Origin: Chrysogorgia sp. JL179-B06
Taxonomy: Eukaryota; Cnidaria; Anthozoa; Scleralcyonacea; Chrysogorgiidae
Assembly: GCA_035772405.1 (NCBI GenBank)
Contig: JAYKKM010000428.1
Location: forward strand, 4,548,001-4,612,000
Reading direction: 5' to 3'
Length of the DNA stretch: 64,000 nucleotides
Shown: piece after piece, positions 56,847 to 64,000 of the stretch
How the letters are laid out: each line of letters starts with the position of its first letter
Numbering within the stretch: position 1 is the first letter of the stretch
Made by a program: the position numbers and the translations under genes
Notes under the pieces: generated by a model
Told to the model about the DNA's origin: nothing
What the model saw: only the letters and a program-made list of their open reading frames with translations
Databases searched by the model: none

Positions 56847-56919
56847 CGACCCTACCAGGACTCGAACCTGGAATCTTCTGATCCGAAGTCAGACGCCTTA
56901 TCCATTAGGTCACAGGGCC
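56847..56919 (-). tRNA. tRNA-Arg (UCG)
   Basis: Consensus except for one A-C mismatch in the D stem (ACC/GGC). T run about 17 nt downstream. Confidence 0.75.
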
Positions 56920-57004
56920 TGTGTTGATCGGTAATCCGCAACTTGACTGCTTTCATACAGATGGAAAATAATGTGTTATAAATGTTAGAGAAGAATAATC
57001 CAAT

Positions 57005-57008
57005 AAAA
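57005..57008 (-). terminator. Pol III terminator of tRNA-Ile
   Basis: TTTT on the minus strand (CGATTTTATTGG), 3-4 nt after the 3' end of the tRNA-Ile at 57,012. The same context follows nearly every minus-strand Ile copy. Confidence 0.7.
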
Positions 57009-57011
57009 TCG

Positions 57012-57084
57012 TGGCCTGTGTGAGGATCGAACTCACGACCTTAGCGTTATTAGCACCACGCTCTACCGACTGAGCTAACAGGCC
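57012..57084 (-). tRNA. tRNA-Ile (AAU), fully paired consensus copy
   Basis: GGCCTGT/ACAGGCC, GCTC/GAGC, TGGTG/CGCTA with CTAATAA, GTGAG/CTCAC with TTCGATC, discriminator A: a complete cloverleaf with A and B boxes. The best Ile candidate for a working gene. Confidence 0.9.
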
Positions 57085-57335
57085 CATCTAAAAAGGGGGT
57101 TTAAATAGTACGACAAGTTCAAAATAACGTCATTTTAGTATATGTAATTCTTAATGTTGCAAAAAATTAATTCTAATTGATATATTCCGGAGATTGTTCG
57201 GTCAAATTGATTTTTAAAATGTTGGTAAGAAGTTCTTAGATCTAAGGACATTTCCAAATATAGGATGCCACTAAATTATTGTAAAACGCCTTTATTATTG
57301 AATATTTAAATTTTAAAAGACCTCCATAGACCGAG

Positions 57336-57340
57336 AAAAA
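57336..57340 (-). terminator. Pol III terminator of tRNA-Arg
   Basis: TTTTT on the minus strand, 16-17 nt after the 3' end of the tRNA-Arg at 57,357. Confidence 0.65.
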
Positions 57341-57356
57341 GATCACAACAGTACTA

Positions 57357-57429
57357 CGACCCTACCAGGACTCGAACCTGGAATCTTCTGATCCGAAGTC
57401 AGACGCCTTATCCATTAGGCCACAGGGCC
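57357..57429 (-). tRNA. tRNA-Arg (UCG), consensus copy
   Basis: Identical to 31,995; all stems pair. It lies 92 bp downstream of the tRNA-Ile at 57,522 in the same orientation, the standard unit layout. Confidence 0.9.
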
Positions 57430-57521
57430 TGTGTTGATCGGTAATCCGCAACTTGACTGATTTCATACAGATGGAAAATAATGTGTTATAAATGTTAGAG
57501 AAGAATAATCCAATAAAATCG

Positions 57522-57594
57522 TGGCCTGTGGGAGGATCGAACTCACGACCTTAGCGTTATTAGCACCACGCTCTACCGACTGAGCTAACAGGCC
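57522..57594 (-). tRNA. tRNA-Ile (AAU)
   Basis: Consensus apart from the common T-stem U-C mismatch (GTGAG/CTCCC). Confidence 0.7.
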
Positions 57595-57810
57595 CGTTTG
57601 AAAAAAGGGGTTTAAATAGTACGACAAGTTAAAAATAACGTCATTTTAGTACATGTCATTCTTAATGTTGCAAAAAATTAATTCTAATTGATATATTCCG
57701 CAGATTGTTCCGTCAAATTGATTTTTAAAATGTTGGTAAGAAGCTCTTGCATTTAAGGACATTTCAAAATACAGGATACGTTAAAAAACCTTTCATGTTG
57801 TTTTTCTGAG

Positions 57811-57963
57811 CAGCTTGATCAGTTATGGACAAGAAAACAGCATGTGATATATCATTTATTTGATTGGCCAACTCGACGTCGTTCAAAGTTAATTGTTGTT
57901 GCTATTGCTAATACTATGGATTTACCTGAAAGAATGATGATTAACCGAGTATCGAGTAGGCTG
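57811..57963 (+). CDS. ORC1: ORC1 exon A (AAA+ Walker B to sensor 1 region)
   Basis: 153 nt, phase 0 at both ends, between acceptor TTTTTCTGAG and donor GTAAGA. It encodes [20 protein letters not shown], then [20 protein letters not shown] and SRL. This matches the AAA+ core of origin recognition complex subunit 1: the residues just after the Walker B DE, the FDWP segment, and the sensor-1 Asn ([10 protein letters not shown]). ORC1 binds ATP and loads MCM helicase at replication origins in the nucleus. Earlier exons (N-terminal BAH, Walker A) are not in the window upstream, where the tRNA block lies. Confidence 0.9.
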
Positions 57964-58608
57964 GTAAGAAGCAAAGTAATAAGATTTTCTAGGAATGCTT
58001 TTTCCATATGGAACACGTACGGTTGATGATCTGCCATTAGGTTGTTTACATTTGTAATAATTGTAATAATAATAATAATAATAATAATAATACAGTTTTT
58101 GGAACATTATATGGTGCTCAATGCTCTTACAAGTAAATCACACTTATATAATAAAGCTAAAAACTTTTTATATGTATTCTCAAATATAAACCGAAATAGT
58201 AGATTTAATTAAGTTAATAGTATCAGCATTTCTTCTATGGAACGGTAAAGAGTTCCAAAGTCTTGGGGCACAGATTAAGTATGCTCTATCGCCATAAGTG
58301 ACAGAGTTGAACATAGGTATAGACAATAAGTTCTGACTGGACTATTTTAAAGTTCGTACAGGCTTATGGATATGTAGTATAGATCAGAAATATAATAAGG
58401 GGCAAAATCCAAGTGCTTTATACACGATTAGAAGTATTTTATAACTAATTCTAGATCTAAATGGGGAGCCAGTAGAGTTTACGAAGTACAGACGAGTTAT
58501 GCAGGGTAGTCGCTATCTTGGAACCTCCGTTTACGTTAACATAACCAAGTGCTCTGACCGGACGAAAATGAACTGGTACTACTTCCAGAATAAAAGTTTA
58601 GTTTAAGT
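57964..58608 (+). other. ORC1 intron sequence
   Basis: Non-coding. Contains a (TAA)n run at about 58,061-58,092. No other feature recognised. Confidence 0.6.
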
Positions 58609-58612
58609 TTAA

Positions 58613-59092
58613 AGGACATTGGCAACATAAATCACAATTTCAAATTTTTTATTTTATGATTAACAAACATGAGGCTTACGAATGTAATCCAAGCAAACAA
58701 AACTACTCTTGCACAATACAACAGGATTAATTTTGACTAAAGACTGTCATCCGCCATCTTGTTGTAATACTTTGACTAATTAACTGGGGAGTTGGTGACT
58801 ACTCTGTGGGTAGCTGAGTTTCCGCGGAATTATTTTTAAAATGATGTGGTTCAATTGAAAAAGGAAGACATTTACAAAAATCGAGTTTCAAACTTATAAA
58901 GATACGAGGTTGTGACGTCACACGCATATCGAAAATACATCCAAGATGGCAGACAATGATTCAGGTTAGCAACTTTGACAGTGTAATTAATACCCTTTAC
59001 GAGCATTTTTACAACCTTAAACTACTATATTCCGGCTATTTAAGTAACGTACTTTGATCTAAAAGGTACTTATTTTTTATTGCCAATGTCCT
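58613..59092. mobile_element. TTAA-flanked MITE
   Basis: TTAA|AGGACATTGGCAA at the left and TTGCCAATGTCCT|TTAA at the right; inverted repeats weaken after about 17 bp. Target site and terminal AG are shared with the elements at 2,868, 59,610 and 61,441. Interior non-coding. Confidence 0.75.
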
Positions 59093-59130
59093 TTAACAAA
59101 TCTGATACTCTTGAAGGTTGGTGTACTTTT

Positions 59131-59166
59131 TGTAGGAGCGAGGGGCCTTCGCTCGAAACGTTAGAC
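59131..59166 (+). ncRNA. Possible hammerhead-like remnant
   Basis: GGAGCGA, a stem-loop closed by GAGCGA/TCGCTC, then GAAACGTTAGAC: the right half of a Penelope-type hammerhead. The left core CTGANGA is not intact. No Penelope coding sequence is nearby. Confidence 0.3.
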
Positions 59167-59169
59167 ACC

Positions 59170-59605
59170 CTACACACTACACACCGAAAGGCAGTACACC
59201 AACCTTCCACTGTATTCAATTTTTGTTTTTACACTGCCTACACAGCACCGCACGTTTATAACTAATATAGTTTTAGTTTTAGTTTAGTTTAGTTTCGTAA
59301 TCAAACATGTTGCCAAAAATATACTAAGGATAATATTACATAATTACCTGGTTAAATAAAATAAATTATTATATAGATATCGATGAAGCACCAGGTTTTC
59401 TTCTTCTCCTTTATCTTCACATGTTAAAAATAACATGTTTACTTCCCTATTGATTGCTAACCCCTTTAAACCATTGTAAATGAGAGAGAGAATCGTTTAT
59501 GATGAAAATCATGTCCAACAATTTCTCTTAATGAGTGTATGTCACCACAGACCATTTGTTCAAACTAAATGCAAATATTTTTTTGATCTTCTGTACAATT
59601 CCACA
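59170..59605. other. ORC1 intron sequence
   Basis: No feature beyond AT-rich simple sequence and repeated TTTAGTTTAG at 59,268-59,296. Confidence 0.5.
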
Positions 59606-59609
59606 TTAA

Positions 59610-60313
59610 AGTGCACCTAACCCGAAAATTTTTGTTTCAAAAAACAAATTACTGCGTTCTTGGAGTAATTATTTTTATTTGGGTGAATCCCAGATTTTAT
59701 GTGCCACGTAAACGTGTACCACAATATCGAAAATCGTTGTAAAAAGCGCTTCCATTTTGGATCATGGCCCAGTTGCAAGGGAGGTGGACCTAGCAGCAAC
59801 ACAGAACGCTATGCATTGAGAGAAGTTGTTTTAAATCGGTCTCAAATATGCATCGTAGTCGGCTGTAGTAACACTCAGAATGTAGACGAAGGAATTTCAC
59901 TTCATATTATATAGTTTTATGGCGATGATCGTCCACAAGCGAAGAAATGGAGGAAAAAATGGATTGATTTTGTGGAACAAAAACGCGCTAAGACGCCGCC
60001 GAGGCAACCATTTTACTCGTCGATACGTAAATGTCGGAGAGGGAGGAGATTTAACAAACCAATGGTTGAGTAGAGATCAGCTCGGGGTAACCGTCTTTCC
60101 AACAATTCATGCTGCGGTAAAAGAATAGCGCGCGAGACATCTTGAGGATGTCAATGTCTTGAATAAACAGAAACTGGGGAGAATCGAGCGTTGATCCGGG
60201 ATGTACGTCACGACCCTCGCTCTCGCCAGATCCCACTTATTTAGGTACTTTTTGATACTCCAGAAAACACAGTAATTTGTTTTTGAAACAAAAACATTTG
60301 GGTTAGGTACACT
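59610..60313. mobile_element. TTAA-flanked element carrying a THAP-like fragment
   Basis: Left end TTAA|AGTGCACCTAACCC, right end GGGTTAGGTACACT|TTAT; the inverted repeat continues for about 65 bp with few differences (TTTTTGTTTCAAAAA, AACAAATTACTG). The right target site has mutated from TTAA to TTAT. The ~570-bp interior holds the THAP-like frame. Confidence 0.7.
59800..60128 (+). pseudogene. THAP-type zinc-finger fragment
   Basis: The plus strand reads CIVVGCSNTQNVDEGISLHI, a stop, then FYGDDRPQARKWRKKWIDFV followed by EQKRAKTPP. The C-x4-C and H spacing, the ISLH block, and the KW at the second half match the N-terminal part of a THAP (C2CH) DNA-binding domain. An in-frame TAG replaces the expected Pro after LHI, and the final C-x2-H pair (usually ICSxHF) is not recognisable. 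THAP domains occur in transposases and derived host proteins; here it lies between transposon ends. Confidence 0.6.
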
Positions 60314-60492
60314 TTATGAAAAGGGAAACTCTCAGGATAATTATGCATGATGTTTTAGTTTCAGGTCATGGGGTTAGTTGTTTATTTATTCATTTATTGG
60401 CGTTCTCAGCATCATATTTTGTAATATATTTTGTATAAAGTTGGGATTTCTGCCTTCCACATTTAAAAAAATCATCCATCTTGTGTTTTAAG

Positions 60493-60607
60493 GGTTTAAC
60501 GCGCATGACTTTTGAACCATACACATATTCACAGCTTCAAGAAATTGTGACATCAAGAATCAGAGAATTAGATGCGTTTGAGCCGGATGCTGTGCAGCTT
60601 TTGGCGA
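60493..60607 (+). CDS. ORC1: ORC1 exon B
   Basis: Begins after acceptor TTTTAAG in phase 0 and encodes [30 protein letters not shown] and PDAVQLLA, joining exon A exactly (SSRL|GLTR). The nearest GT (GCGA|GTATTC) leaves one extra base, but exon C starts in phase 0, so the two do not join in frame. The alternative donor CACGA|GTTCAC at 60,631 restores phase with eight extra residues. The Arg-Lys pair expected before VAAL in ORC1 is absent either way. Confidence 0.85.
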
Positions 60608-60729
60608 GTATTCTGCACCCTGCTTCACGAGTTCACGTTCCCCATACATTTTGTAACGTTATTAAATCTTTCCTGTCTGGCGCAGTCAAAATCGGTCGTA
60701 TAAGACGAAATCGTGAATAGAAAAAACAC

Positions 60730-61436
60730 GGCACACGGTAACGCAAGAGTAAAAATTGAAACTCGACAAGCGCCAGGCACCTGAGATTCACTCACACGCC
60801 AAGATTGATTTGATTTCATAAAACAACTCTGTGATTGGTGGCATTTTGAATTTTCATGACGCTACGCGGGCATGCAAGATGACCTTTTTCTAGAAAAATG
60901 GAAGTTTTTCAACCTGATTTATGATAATTAATGCTAATTTATATTAATTATAATGTGTCTTGTTCAGGAAATTTAAAATCTTTGGTAACAGCCTGTTTAT
61001 TGGGCTTTCAGAAATGTATAGCTTTCGCAATAGTTGTGGTTATTTCTAAAGATATCAATAGAACAAAGATGTGGTTCAATTTTGGATGTTTTTCAGCCAG
61101 TTAATTAAAATATATTACATGTATTACAAGAATTTTGTTGCGTAAAGCCTGGTCGTCAAAATCTATCGCGGAAAGACTGAAAAATAGTTGTTCCATGTTC
61201 CTTTATACTAAACCTCGCCCTACCCTCATATAACTAGTTTTTAGTCTTTCCGCGGAAGCCTTATTTTATAGTATACATTCTAGCAATCACCCAAAATCTA
61301 TAGGAATAAATATGAAAACTGCTACAAATAAGAGAACTCAATATGTCGAAAAATACTTAAGTAAGAGCTTATCCTTATAGACGAATTACAGTATAAACGG
61401 TAAAGTTAACCCAGTAAATATTCTTTTTGGACGTTT
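60730..61436 (+). other. ORC1 intron sequence
   Basis: No gene or repeat recognised. AGTCTTTCCGCGGAAG-like and GCGGAAAGACTGAAAA at 61,170 and 61,240 form an inverted pair about 60 bp apart. Confidence 0.45.
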
Positions 61437-61440
61437 TTAA

Positions 61441-61845
61441 AGGGGAACTCCAAGAAATAGATTACTTTTAAATAAAAGGCCTTTAAGCATAATATTTAGA
61501 AATGTTAATAGTTTTACGGTATCTGCTCTTGTACAGGGGTACTTGAGAAATAACGTTTTCATTCTCGTATTTTATGCTTCTGGATGCCGTTATTTTGTGT
61601 CATTCTGGCGTTTGCTCGATGGACACTTAATGACTCAATAACGTCAAAATTGAAAAGAAAACCACCGCTGTACATAAACTTTGAGCCGTCGAGCAAACAA
61701 CCCTAAAACGGCCGCGTCAGAAGCATAAAATACGAGAATGAAAACGTTATTTCTCGAGTACAAGAGCAGATACCGTAAAAAAAATTCTAAACATACTTAA
61801 AGGTCTTTTATTTAAAAGTAATTTATTTTTGGATACAGTTCCTCT
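61441..61845. mobile_element. TTAA-flanked MITE with ~180-bp arms
   Basis: TTAA|AGGGGAACT at the left, AGTTCCTCT|TTAA at the right. Arms share TACGGTATCTGCTCTTGTAC, AAATAACGTTTTCATTCTCG and TATTTTATGCTTCTG inverted. The ~60-bp centre is non-coding. Confidence 0.8.
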
Positions 61846-62197
61846 TTAAGTTTTCTTTCATGAAGATTTATGAAGAGTTTAGAATAACCATTGTCGTATA
61901 ACTGCAGTCTTTTGTAATTGTATTTCAGCATTTAAAAATGATCAAAACATTCTTGTTATACATGTAATCAACAGAAAACAACATGGAAAGTGCTTTGTAT
62001 ATTCACTCGTTTGTGTTTTAAACTCACTCGCTCGTTCATTTCAGAACACAAACAAGTCGTGAACATAAAACCGTACGTCGCACTTTCCATACAATAATCC
62101 CATTCTGTCTGAATTTGCGTGATTGCGTGAACCCGTATTCGTGCATGTATGGTTTAAAAACAAATTATCCTAGCATGCATGTACTCTTTCCTAACAG

Positions 62198-62370
62198 GTT
62201 GCTGCCCTTTCTGGTGATGCCCGAAGATGCCTTGATATCTGTCGACGCGCAGTTGAGATTGCCGAACAAGAAGCTTTAAATGCTAAACAGAAGCAGGTTC
62301 TTGTGGGAATGCCACATGTTGAAAAAGCATTGAATGAAATGTTTTCATCCCCAAAAATTTTAGCTATGAA
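62198..62370 (+). CDS. ORC1: ORC1 exon C (AAA+ lid, sensor 2)
   Basis: Acceptor CTCTTTCCTAACAG, donor GTGAGT; 57 codons plus two bases. It encodes VAALSGDARRCLDICRRAVE (sensor-2 Arg in GDARR), then a helical region ending EMFSSPKILAM. The match to ORC1 is strong across the whole exon. Confidence 0.9.
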
Positions 62371-62430
62371 GTGAGTACTGTAGCGCCGTGTTAATGCGAA
62401 TGTTAATGTACATCATAATCTTAGCTCTAT

Positions 62431-62640
62431 TATCTTTCTACAAGTACCTCAATGGCTAGAGCATCGGACTGGATTTCTTTTTGGCCTTCAAATTCCGCCC
62501 GTTCCCTATCCAGGAATTTAGCAACGTCCCAAACACAATATTGAACGGATATTGTTGAGAGTGTAAAGATAGCCGGTGTTATGCGTAAAATTAGCTTGCA
62601 AGACCGCCATTTAACTTATCGATACCTATTCACTGTATGT
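62431..62640 (+). mobile_element. Possible tRNA-like SINE head
   Basis: ACCTCAATGGCTAGAGCATC resembles an A box and CCTTCAAATTCC a degenerate B box. No cloverleaf forms. It abuts the reversed SINE body below. Confidence 0.3.
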
Positions 62641-62716
62641 TGAAAGGATTTATGGTGAAGGAAAATTTCGAGTGTTGGAATACATACATTTCAAGACCAA
62701 ACCTACAAATGCAATG
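62640..62716 (-). mobile_element. SINE body, reverse copy
   Basis: On the minus strand it contains GTATTCCAACACTCGAAATT and CTTCACCATAAATCC, as in the body at 12,670-12,730. It lies in the ORC1 intron between exons C and D. Confidence 0.65.
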
Positions 62717-62777
62717 TCAGATATAAAAGTTGGAGATTTTTATTATATTATTTATTTCGTATATATTGTCGTTTTAG

Positions 62778-62859
62778 AAATCTTTCAATACTGGAGGGAT
62801 TCTTTTTAAAAGCTATCCTAACAGAATTTAGAAGATCAGGTCTGGAAGAAACAACTTTT
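62778..62859 (+). CDS. ORC1: ORC1 exon D (winged-helix start), donor missing
   Basis: After acceptor GTTTTAG, the first base completes the Lys codon split by exon C. It encodes NLSILEGFFLKAILTEFRRS and GLEETTF, matching the first helix of the ORC1 winged-helix domain. After ACTTTT the sequence runs TCTTGA (in-frame stop) with no GT donor before exon E only 23 nt away. Confidence 0.8.
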
Positions 62860-62882
62860 TCTTGATTTATATTTTTATTTAG

Positions 62883-62918
62883 GTTTTTTCTCACTTATCC
62901 CTCTATGTCGGATTGAAG
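62883..62918 (+). CDS. ORC1: ORC1 exon E fragment
   Basis: After ATTTAG, the frame GT-TTT-TTC... encodes FFSLIPLCRIEG before donor GTAAAA. LCRIEG corresponds to LCRMEG of animal ORC1. It needs a one-base phase from the previous exon that exon D cannot supply as written. Later exons for the last ~60 residues were not found before 64,000. Confidence 0.65.
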
Positions 62919-62966
62919 GTAAAATTTGCGCCTTTGCTAATGTTATTGCTGTTATATACAAAATTG

Positions 62967-63166
62967 TAGTGTCGACTGCGCATAAATATGACACGTTCTG
63001 AGTCGGGCCTAAATCTTATTTCATACATAACATAAGGCTTAATCAGCCATAGTAAACTATGTAAATTATGTAAATAAGCTATATTTTGTACAATAAGCCA
63101 TGTTATGTATGAAATAAGTTTTAGGCCCGACTCAGAACGTGTCATATTTATGCGCAGTTGACACTA
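62967..63166. mobile_element. Mariner-like palindromic MITE
   Basis: TAGTGTCGACTGCGCATAAA at the left returns inverted as GCGCAGTTGACACTA at the right. Arms of about 75 bp (including CACGTTCTGAGTCGGGCCTA) enclose a ~50-bp centre. TA at each edge fits a Tc1/mariner target. Confidence 0.75.
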
Positions 63167-63169
63167 CGA

Positions 63170-64000
63170 TTTCGTGTATTCGTGTTATTGTCATCATTGT
63201 TGTCTATGTTAAACCACTTTCAATGCGTGTTGATGCTGTTATGGCTATGACACCTTTATAGATTCATGTTGACAACGGGGTTAAACTAGACACAAAATGA
63301 TAAAATGGTAACAACATAGAAGCCTGTGTAAAAGGCGTTCCGTTTTTAGCGGAGGGAGGGCGCGTTGTTTGGGAGCGTTGTTGATAGAGAGGTTAAGCAA
63401 GAGGCGTTTGGGACAATGCGACCGCCTCCGGAAGATTTTTTCTATTTTGAAACCAACTGCGAATGACCAGGCATTCTTGATGTCAAATCACCGACTTCAC
63501 AACACGCTTCTTGACGTTGGTGTTTGAAAGGTGAGAGGTTTTCAATTTATTATTGGCGACATTTTGTATATTTAGACAAATTTAGGTATTCTTATTTTTT
63601 ATGGAATTTTTATAGGGCAGCTGTCATCTTGAACGATTTTTATGGTAACTATTAAATGTTTGAACCAGAATGTTGGTCCGATGGAGTGGACAAATGCACA
63701 CGACATTGCTCTGTTCAGAGCAGTAACCCATTCAAAGCGAAGAAAAAACAATCCCAAGGGCGACGTTATGGGAGGAAGTTGCAACGAACGTTAATAAAAT
63801 GCGTACCACAAATTTGAACACGTCTCAGCGAGGTGTGCGCGATCCCTACGTGCTACTGTACACTTCATCTCGCCCAGGAGGTAATGGAAGAAAATGAGAT
63901 GAAAGCTGAACATGAGAAGGAGAAAGGGCGGACATGAAAAAACAATTTAATCCCGATTTTGTCTGAGAAAAACAGAATGATGTTGAAACTCATAGGAAAG
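63170..64000. other. Right-end sequence without recognised genes
   Basis: Expected to lie in an ORC1 intron or its 3' side. Short frames show no motif. It is slightly richer in GC than the rest (63,340-63,430). Confidence 0.4.

Larger units (their letters stand above)
48269..57790. repeat. tRNA-Ile/tRNA-Arg repeat block 2, right part
   Basis: Continuation of the block split by the 14.5-kb element. Most units are minus-oriented. Plus-oriented tRNA-Arg(CCU) units at 51,212, 53,241 and 55,328 mark a ~2.05-kb higher-order repeat present three times: Arg(CCU)+, anticodon-less Ile+, direct-repeat module, half Ile+, Ile-, Arg(UCG)-. The block ends about 20 bp before ORC1 exon A, so it lies in an ORC1 intron if upstream exons exist. 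Confidence 0.85.

Overview
The window is nuclear DNA of an animal, most likely a cnidarian or another marine invertebrate. The evidence is intron-split ORC1 exons, an intronless class A GPCR, metazoan-type LINEs, Penelope-like, hAT, PIF/Harbinger and TTAA elements, SINEs, long (AT)n tracts, and tRNA genes with internal Pol III boxes and T-run terminators. Nothing looks bacterial, viral or organellar. The assignment to Cnidaria rests on the style of the GPCR and transposons and is an inference. The DNA is AT-rich and dominated by repeats; only two host protein loci are recognised.

Layout. 1-8.2 kb: small inverted-repeat elements, an old reverse-oriented copy of the large satellite family (600-1376), and two Penelope-like GIY-YIG fragments next to (AT)n tracts. 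8.2-11.7 kb: a tRNA-bearing repeat interrupted by a broken endonuclease/reverse-transcriptase LINE. 12.6-17.2 kb: SINEs, then a tRNA-Ile/tRNA-Arg block carrying a 904-bp foldback element. 17.4-23.6 kb: a 6-kb region bounded by inverted repeats, holding a minisatellite split by a LINE plus Harbinger transposase and Myb-like remnants. 25.4-26.4 kb: the GPCR. 28.9-33.8 kb: a second tRNA block, paralogous to the first. 33,784-48,260: a 14.5-kb insertion in that block, with ~40-bp terminal inverted repeats and an 8-bp target duplication, filled mainly by ~11.3 kb of satellite. 48.3-57.8 kb: the tRNA block resumes, including a ~2.05-kb higher-order unit present three times. 57.8-62.9 kb: five ORC1 exons separated by TTAA-flanked elements, one of which contains a THAP-like zinc-finger fragment.

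How the parts relate. The tRNA blocks are copies of a repeat in which a tRNA-Ile(AAU) is followed about 90 bp downstream by a tRNA-Arg (UCG or CCU). The copies lie in both orientations, often joined head to head, and range from consensus cloverleaves to clear pseudogenes. The blocks are hosts for insertions, and because they are paralogous each insertion can be read against an empty site elsewhere in the window. Four separate inverted-repeat elements here contain expanded tandem repeats, which suggests that such elements are where this genome makes new satellites. No autonomous transposase for the 14.5-kb element is visible.
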